From JBGAKG01 sp044224495 (GTDB lineage: Bacteria > Myxococcota_A > Polyangia > Polyangiales > Polyangiaceae), in assembly GCA_044224495.1 (NCBI GenBank), contig JBGAKG010000002.1, forward strand, positions 62,001-126,000: a DNA stretch of 64,000 bases, written 5' to 3'. Below the pieces are notes generated by a model. The model worked only from the letters and a program-made list of their open reading frames with translations, ran no database searches and was not told where the DNA came from. Below are positions 59,612 to 64,000 of this stretch, in pieces. Within the stretch, counting starts at the first letter, position 1. The number at the start of each line of letters is the position of its first letter. The position numbers were made by a program, and so were the translations under genes.

Positions 59612-59630
59612 CGCTCGGTTCCTCCGAGCG
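59612..59630. other. 7-bp perfect hairpin upstream of acpP
   Basis: CGCTCGG (59612-59618), loop TTCCT, CCGAGCG (59624-59630), 34 bases before the acpP ATG. Close relatives lie downstream of acpP (59936-59958, 59969-59988), all with a TCC-containing loop. Confidence 0.5.
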
Positions 59631-59664
59631 TCTGGCAGTACCCCACGAACGAGGCGAACCGAAG

Positions 59665-59910
59665 ATGGCCGAGGAAATTGCCGCACAGGTCAAGCGCATC
59701 ATCAAAGAGCAGCTCGACGTCGACGAGAAGGACATCAAGCCCGAATCGACGTTCATCGACGACCTCGGCGCGGACTCTCTCGGTCTCGTCGAGCTCGTGC
59801 TCGCGTTCGAAGAGGCGTTCGAGATCGACATCCCGGACGAGGACACGGAGAAGATCCGAACCGTCCAGGACGCCATTGACTACATCGAAAAGCACGCCAA
59901 AAAGAAGTGA
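59665..59910 (+). CDS. acpP: Acyl carrier protein
   Basis: 81 residues, acidic four-helix protein that carries growing acyl chains. MAEEIAAQVKRIIKEQLDVD, then the phosphopantetheine Ser in DDLGADSLGLVEL (about Ser38; the DSL motif), followed by FEEAFEIDIPDEDTEKI. The C-terminal HAKKK is typical. Residue after DSL is Gly rather than the more common Asp, a tolerated change. GAGG ten bases before the ATG is a weak ribosome site. It is flanked by three similar hairpins, one in the leader and two after the stop, before fabF. Confidence 0.98.
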   Translation: MAEEIAAQVKRIIKEQLDVDEKDIKPESTFIDDLGADSLGLVELVLAFEEAFEIDIPDEDTEKIRTVQDAIDYIEKHAKKK

Positions 59911-59935
59911 CGCGTGACGCGCGGCGGCGCCTGGT

Positions 59936-59958
59936 AGCGCTCGGATCCTCCGGGCGCT
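59936..59958. other. 9-bp hairpin downstream of acpP
   Basis: AGCGCTCGG (59936-59944), loop ATCCT, CCGGGCGCT (59950-59958), with one G-T wobble. Second of three related hairpins around acpP. Confidence 0.5.
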
Positions 59959-59968
59959 TCCTCGGTCG

Positions 59969-59988
59969 CGTTCGGAATCCTCCGAGCG
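59969..59988. other. 8-bp hairpin downstream of acpP
   Basis: CGTTCGGA (59969-59976), loop ATCC, TCCGAGCG (59981-59988), with one wobble pair. Third related hairpin, between acpP and fabF; the pair may attenuate read-through into fabF. Confidence 0.5.
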
Positions 59989-60051
59989 CACGGGTCGCAC
60001 TCGGATCTCCCATCTCCGCCGCGCCGCACGCCTCTCGCATCGGGTAGCTGC

Positions 60052-61296
60052 ATGGAACGCGTCGTCATCACTGGAATCGGGCTCGTCACCCCCGTGGGCA
60101 TGGGGCGGGAAGAAACCTTCCGCGCTCTCCTCGAGGGCAAGAGCGGCGTAGGCCCCATCAGCTTGTTCGACGCGACGAACTTCCGCGTGCGCATCGCCGC
60201 GGAGGTGAAGAACTGGGATCCCCTCCAGTTCATCGAGAAGAAGAAGGTCAAGGAGATGGGGCGCTTCTGCCAGTTCGCCGTCGCGGCGGGGCAGATGGCG
60301 ATTCGCGACTCCGGTCTCGAGATGACCGACGAAGAGCGCGACGAAGCGGGCTGCTTCGTCGGCGTCGGCATGGGCGGCATCGAGTGCCTCGAAGAGGCGA
60401 AGTACGTCGTCATGACGAAGGGGTCGGGGCGCGTCAGCCCCTATGCGATCCCGGGCATCATCGCGAACCTCGCCGCCGGGCAGATCTCGATGCAGCACGG
60501 GCTGCGCGGCCCGTCGTACTGCACCACCAGCGCTTGCTCCAGCGGAGCCCACGCCATCGGTGAGGCCGTGGAGTGGATCCGGCGCGGTCGCACGCACGTC
60601 ATGGTCGCCGGCGGCGCGGAGGGCACCATCACGCCGGTCGGCATCGGCGGGTTCGAGGCCATGCTCGCGCTCTCGAAGCGCAACGACGACCCGACCCGCG
60701 CGAGCCGTCCCTGGGACAAGGACCGCGACGGCTTCGTCAACGGCGAGGGCGCCGGCATCATGGTGCTCGAGTCGCTCTCGCGCGCGAAGAAGCGCGGCGC
60801 GAAGATCTACGCCGAGGTGACGGGCTACGGCGCCTCCAGCGACGCGTACCACCTCACCCGCATCGCGCCGGAAGGCGAAGGTGCGCAGCGGTCGATGAAG
60901 ATGGCCCTGAAGGACGCGAAGGTCGCTCCCGATCAGGTCGACTACATCAACGCGCACGGCACCTCGACCCCCGCGGGCGACCCGGAAGAGTCGAAGGCGA
61001 TCGAGAGGGTCTTCGGCACCCACGCGACCGACAAGAAGCTCTGGGTGAGCTCGACCAAGTCGATGATCGGGCACCTGCTCGGCGCCGCCGGTGCCGTGGA
61101 GAGCGCGATCTGCGCGCTCGCCGTGCACGAGTCCAAGGTCCCGCCGACGATCAACCTCGACAACCCCGACCCGGCCTGCATCCTCGACTACGTGCCGCAC
61201 ACGGCGCGTGAGCGGCGTCTCCGCCACGTCGTGAACAACTCGTTCGGGTTCGGCGGCACGAACTGCAGCCTCGTCCTCTCCCGGTACGAGGGCTGA
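60052..61296 (+). CDS. fabF: Beta-ketoacyl-[ACP] synthase II
   Basis: 414 residues. Elongating condensing enzyme. MERVVITGIGLVTPVGMG at the start, catalytic Cys in CTTSACSSGAHAIGEA (about 165), His in YINAHGTSTPAGDPEE (about 305), Lys-Ser-Met in STKSMIGHLLGAAGAVE (about His342), and NNSFGFGGTNCSLVLSRY at the end. Complete Cys-His-His triad and normal length. Two bases before nrdR, so nrdR and ribD are probably in the same transcript. Confidence 0.98.
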   Translation: MERVVITGIGLVTPVGMGREETFRALLEGKSGVGPISLFDATNFRVRIAAEVKNWDPLQFIEKKKVKEMGRFCQFAVAAGQMAIRDSGLEMTDEERDEAGCFVGVGMGGIECLEEAKYVVMTKGSGRVSPYAIPGIIANLAAGQISMQHGLRGPSYCTTSACSSGAHAIGEAVEWIRRGRTHVMVAGGAEGTITPVGIGGFEAMLALSKRNDDPTRASRPWDKDRDGFVNGEGAGIMVLESLSRAKKRGAKIYAEVTGYGASSDAYHLTRIAPEGEGAQRSMKMALKDAKVAPDQVDYINAHGTSTPAGDPEESKAIERVFGTHATDKKLWVSSTKSMIGHLLGAAGAVESAICALAVHESKVPPTINLDNPDPACILDYVPHTARERRLRHVVNNSFGFGGTNCSLVLSRYEG

Positions 61297-61298
61297 TT

Positions 61299-61790
61299 TT
61301 GAAGTGCCCATTTTGCTCTCATCTCGAGAGCAAGGTCATCGACTCGCGGGTCGGCGGCACGGGTGACGTGACGCGGCGCCGGCGCGAGTGCGAGGCGTGC
61401 GCCCGCCGCTTCACGACGTACGAGCGCGTCGAGGACGTGCTCCCGCTCGTCGTGAAGAAGGACATGCGGCGCGAGCCGTTCGACCGGCAGAAGCTCCTCG
61501 CCGGCGTCCGCAAGGCCTGCGACAAGCGCGCGATCTCGCTCGAGCGGCTCGACGCGCTCGCGGATCAGATCGAGCGCGATCTCATCGAGACCGGCGAGCG
61601 CGAGGTCAGCGCGACCGAGGTCGGCGAGCGCGTGATGGCGGCCCTCCGCAAGCTCGACCAAGTCGCCTACGTGCGCTTCGCGAGCGTGTACCGCAGCTTC
61701 AAGGACATCGACGAGTTCCGCGCCGAGCTCGATCGCATCGACCACGGCAGCGGGGCCATCCCGCCGGCCGAAGATTCGGGGGTCCGATGA
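61299..61790 (+). CDS. nrdR: Transcriptional repressor NrdR
   Basis: 163 residues from a TTG. Zinc-finger CPFCSHLESKVIDSR...CEACARRFTTYERV (about 3-50, Cys4), then the ATP-cone domain (about 46-136: VVKKDMRREPFDRQKLLAGV, then RKACDKRAISLERLDALADQ, then VSATEVGERVMAALRKLDQV, then AYVRFASVYRSFKDIDEF). Represses ribonucleotide reductase genes in response to dATP/ATP. Its position before ribD is conserved in many bacteria. The TTG start gives the conserved MKCPFC beginning. Stop overlaps ribD (ATGA). Confidence 0.97.
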   Translation: MKCPFCSHLESKVIDSRVGGTGDVTRRRRECEACARRFTTYERVEDVLPLVVKKDMRREPFDRQKLLAGVRKACDKRAISLERLDALADQIERDLIETGEREVSATEVGERVMAALRKLDQVAYVRFASVYRSFKDIDEFRAELDRIDHGSGAIPPAEDSGVR

Positions 61791-62905
61791 CGGCCGACGC
61801 GCAATTCATGGCGCGCGCGCTGGAGCTCGCGGAGATGGGCAAACCGTCGCCGAACCCGCGCGTCGGCGCCGTCATCGTCAAGGACGGGAAGATCATCGGC
61901 GAAGGCTTCCACACGCGCGCGGGCGGCCCGCACGCGGAGGTGGCGGCGCTCGAGGCGGTCTCGAAGGCCGGCCTCACCGCGGACGGAGCCACGCTCTACG
62001 TCACGCTCGAGCCATGCAATCACGTCGGCAAGACGCCGCCGTGCACGCGCGCGATTCAAGCGGCCAAGATCGCGCGCGTGGTGATCGGCTGCGCGGACCC
62101 GAACCCGCACGTCGAAGGCGGCGGGATCGATGCGCTCCGCACGGGCGGCGTGAAGGTCGAGACGTTCGTCCTCGAGGCGGAGGCCAAGGCGCTCATCGCC
62201 CCGTGGACCAAGTTCGTCACGACGGGGCTCCCGCACGTCGCGCTGAAGCTCGCGCTCTCGCTCGATGGTCGCATCGCGACCCGAACCGGCTCGTCGAAGT
62301 GGGTCACCGGGCGCGACGCGCGCGCGCGCGTGCACGCGCTCCGCGCTCAGGCCGATGCCGTGGCCGTGGGCATCAACACGGCGCTCGCCGACGATCCGCG
62401 CCTCACCGTGCGCGCGGCGAAGGGCGACAACCCGATCCGCGTCGTCTTCGACACGCGGCTCCGGCTCGCCAACCACCTCCGCCTCGTCACGACGGCGCGC
62501 GAGATCCCGACCTGGGTACTCACGAGCATGGACGCGGAGGCGAGCCTCGAGGAAGAGCTCGTGAACCGCGGCGTCGAGGTCATCCGCGTTGCGGTCGGGA
62601 ACGAGGGCCGCGTCGATCCGCTGGCCGGCGCGCGCGCGCTCTCCGAGCGCGGCGTCGTGTCGCTGCTCGTCGAGGGCGGGGCGGAGCTCGCGGGCAGCCT
62701 CCTGGCGACCCACCTCGCGGACGAGCTGCATGCCTTCCTCGCACCGATCATGCTCGGGCCGCGCGCCCGCGCCGCAGCGGTGGACTGGGCCGGTCCGGAC
62801 GAGCCGCAACAGGCGCCGCGGATCATCTCGCCCAGCTGGGAGGTCTGCGGGGACGACGCCCACGTCTGGGGCCGCCTCTCGTACCCCGAGCCGCCGGCCG
62901 GGTGA
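61787..62905 (+). CDS. ribD: Bifunctional riboflavin deaminase/reductase
   Basis: 372 residues from the ATG overlapping nrdR. Deaminase domain (about 1-145) with zinc motif GGPHAEVAALEA (about 46-57) and LEPCNHVGKTPPCTRAI (about 72-88). Reductase domain (about 146-372) of dihydrofolate-reductase fold with ALKLALSLDGRIATRTGSSK, WVTGRDARARVHALRAQADA, VGINTALADDPRLTVR and VEGGAELAGSLLATHLADEL. Catalyses two successive steps of riboflavin synthesis. ribE/ribB/ribH are not in the window. Thirty-one bases separate it from def, which has its own promoter. Confidence 0.97.
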   Translation: MTADAQFMARALELAEMGKPSPNPRVGAVIVKDGKIIGEGFHTRAGGPHAEVAALEAVSKAGLTADGATLYVTLEPCNHVGKTPPCTRAIQAAKIARVVIGCADPNPHVEGGGIDALRTGGVKVETFVLEAEAKALIAPWTKFVTTGLPHVALKLALSLDGRIATRTGSSKWVTGRDARARVHALRAQADAVAVGINTALADDPRLTVRAAKGDNPIRVVFDTRLRLANHLRLVTTAREIPTWVLTSMDAEASLEEELVNRGVEVIRVAVGNEGRVDPLAGARALSERGVVSLLVEGGAELAGSLLATHLADELHAFLAPIMLGPRARAAAVDWAGPDEPQQAPRIISPSWEVCGDDAHVWGRLSYPEPPAG

Positions 62906-62930
62906 CGAAGCACGGGCCAAGGGTTACACT
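62902..62930 (+). promoter_or_regulatory. Promoter GTGACG-N17-TACACT of def
   Basis: GTGACG (62902-62907), 17 bases, TACACT (62925-62930), then six bases to the GTG at 62937. Leader would be absent or one to two bases long. The -35-like hexamer overlaps the ribD stop. Confidence 0.5.
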
Positions 62931-62936
62931 GGAGCC

Positions 62937-63458
62937 GTGGCCATCCGTACCATCCTCCACTACCCCGATCCCCGGCTGCGCGAGCGTGGCGCGCCGATCG
63001 CGAAGGTGACGCCCGAAATTCAGGCCCTGGCCGACGACATGGCCGAGACCATGTACGCGGCCCCCGGCGTCGGCCTCGCGGCGACGCAAATTGGCGTAGC
63101 GCTTCAACTCTTCGTCATCGACGTCGCGGGCGAGGACGAACCGAGCGACCTCCGCGTGTTCATCAACCCCGAGATCCTGGAGCGCCACGAGAGCCTCGTC
63201 TGGAACGAGGGTTGTCTGAGCTTCCCGGGCGTGTCGGAGGAGATCGAGCGCGCCGCCAGGGTGCGCGTCCGCGCCCTCGATCGGAGCGGGAAGCCGTTCG
63301 AGCTCGAGGCCGAAGGCCTGCTCGCCGTCGCGATCCAGCACGAGTACGACCACCTGCAGGGCACGCTGATGATCGACCACATGGGTCCGCTCAAGAAGCG
63401 GATCGTGCAGCGGAAGATGCAGAAGCGTTCGGCCGAGGCGGGGGACACGGCGGAGTAG
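62937..63458 (+). CDS. def: Peptide deformylase
   Basis: 173 residues from a GTG. Removes the N-formyl group from nascent proteins. Motif 1 APGVGLAATQIG (about 41-52), motif 2 WNEGCLSFPGVSEE (metal Cys, about 88-101), motif 3 VAIQHEYDHLQGTLMIDHM (HExxH-type, about 133-151). All metal ligands (Cys, two His) and the catalytic Glu are visible. C-terminus basic. Usually followed by fmt, which is not here; the next gene is on the other strand. Confidence 0.98.
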   Translation: MAIRTILHYPDPRLRERGAPIAKVTPEIQALADDMAETMYAAPGVGLAATQIGVALQLFVIDVAGEDEPSDLRVFINPEILERHESLVWNEGCLSFPGVSEEIERAARVRVRALDRSGKPFELEAEGLLAVAIQHEYDHLQGTLMIDHMGPLKKRIVQRKMQKRSAEAGDTAE

Positions 63459-63494
63459 CTCCGCCGCGCCCGTCACCGCGACCCTACGACGCGA

Positions 63495-64000
63495 CTAGCG
63501 CGTCTTCTTGAAGAGGTTCGGATCGATGCGCACGCCGCGCGCACCGAACTCGTTCACGATCCGCGGGACCACGCCCGTCGCCACGTGCGCATCCGCTCCG
63601 CCTTCGGCGCTCGCGATGAACACGTCGCGCGCGACGATGCCCTTCGCGTCCGCGCCGCCGAGCTCGGCGATGCGCGCCACGCGGTAGCGGCCGTCGGGCA
63701 GGAGGTGGACTTCGATCGCGACGTCGAAGGCTTCGCCCACGAGCTCGCGCGCGGCTTCGGCGCCGATGCCCGGACGCGCGAGGAGGAGCTGCCCGGTGAG
63801 ACGCGACAGCGCATGGCGCAGCGAAGGCGCCGACGCGGCCGCGAGGACGCCCTCGGTGCCTTCGGCGATCGCCTCGAGCGTGGCCGCGACGAACGGACCC
63901 GTGAGCCCACCGACGATGAGCCGCTCGGGGCGGATGCGCGCGGTAGCCCGCACCAGCGCCTCGGGGCTGGCGCCGTCCGCGGCGACCGTGGTGCGGAGCA
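63495..64000 (-). CDS. CpaF/TadA-like type II/IV secretion ATPase, C-terminal part, degenerate active site (N-terminus outside window)
   Basis: The frame is open to the right edge; about 168 residues are visible, with no start needed inside. LVRATARIRPERLIVGGLTG matches the Walker B region of TadA/CpaF ATPases (normally RPDRIIVGEVRG). EGTEGVLAAASAPSLRHALSRL matches the Gly-His-x-Gly/TTIHAN region. FDVAIEVHLLPDGRYRVARIAELG matches the conserved C-terminal strand pair. The Walker B Glu is Gly here, and the TTIHAN histidine box reads AAASAP. It is therefore probably not a hydrolysing ATPase but a degenerate paralogue. The N-terminal Walker A is not visible. Ends DPNLFKKTR. Confidence 0.72.
   Translation of the reverse strand, partial: LRTTVAADGASPEALVRATARIRPERLIVGGLTGPFVAATLEAIAEGTEGVLAAASAPSLRHALSRLTGQLLLARPGIGAEAARELVGEAFDVAIEVHLLPDGRYRVARIAELGGADAKGIVARDVFIASAEGGADAHVATGVVPRIVNEFGARGVRIDPNLFKKTR

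Noticed and set aside
54373..61296. Polyketide or secondary-metabolite cluster
   Set aside because: fabH, fabD, fabG, acpP and fabF are single-domain primary-metabolism enzymes next to rpmF, nrdR, ribD and def; no modular PKS/NRPS or tailoring genes.

Overview
The window is a chromosomal stretch from a very GC-rich Gram-negative bacterium, most likely a myxobacterium (Myxococcota, probably Polyangiales). The evidence is gene style rather than a marker gene. Lipoproteins are numerous and carry Asp/Gly/Ser-rich linkers after the lipobox. There are Hanks-type kinases with zinc-ribbon, GYF-like or DUF4388 additions, FHA and PP2C signalling proteins, an HD-GYP response regulator, an IgGFc-binding-like surface protein, TPR proteins and beta-propeller/cytochrome hybrids. 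GTG and TTG starts are common and four-base stop/start overlaps are frequent. I saw no tRNA, rRNA, CRISPR array, prophage or intact insertion sequence.

Layout. 1-3.5 kb: an FCD-type GntR regulator with a 15-bp palindromic operator-like site, its downstream membrane-protein partner (cut by the window edge), and a divergent threonine aldolase plus TPR lipoprotein. 3.5-15.4 kb: an acidic-tailed protein, an FHA/PP2C pair, TPR and secreted proteins, a HARE-HTH/Mrr-like protein, two CPBP membrane proteases, a CD225-like protein, DUF2752 and a Ser/Thr kinase. 15.4-22.9 kb: an HD-GYP regulator, guaB, a lipoprotein, lipB, a methyltransferase, a metallophosphoesterase, DUF2062 and a TPR protein. 23-34 kb: envelope genes (M23 peptidase with a long in-frame tandem repeat, IgGFc-binding-like lipoprotein, MCE protein, kinase, phosphoesterase/multihaem cytochrome fusion, a three-gene membrane/lipoprotein operon). 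34-41 kb: sirtuin, GST, folA, gpsA, DUF1295 and quinone oxidoreductase. 41.3-45 kb: a MarR-controlled CoA-ester catabolic operon (BKACE, enoyl-CoA hydratase, carboxyltransferase). 46.8-53.2 kb: three tandem paralogues of a propeller/dihaem-cytochrome lipoprotein. 53.2-53.6 kb: an inverted-repeat element. 53.6-63.5 kb: a fatty-acid synthesis and housekeeping cluster (yceD, rpmF, fabH, fabD, fabG, acpP, fabF, nrdR, ribD, def) interrupted by surface-protein genes and lacking plsX at its usual place. The right edge holds part of a CpaF/TadA-like ATPase with a degenerate active site.

How the parts relate. The fab genes, acpP and the yceD-rpmF pair form a conserved growth-linked block. FHA and PP2C are translationally coupled and probably act with Hanks kinases such as the two here. 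The three tandem cytochromes look like a family expanded by duplication for periplasmic redox chemistry. A recurrent TANNNT hexamer 5-9 nt before start codons that lack a Shine-Dalgarno sequence suggests that many single genes have leaderless or near-leaderless transcripts, whereas genes inside operons use overlaps or Shine-Dalgarno sites. All functional names are inferred from motifs read by eye; no database search was run.
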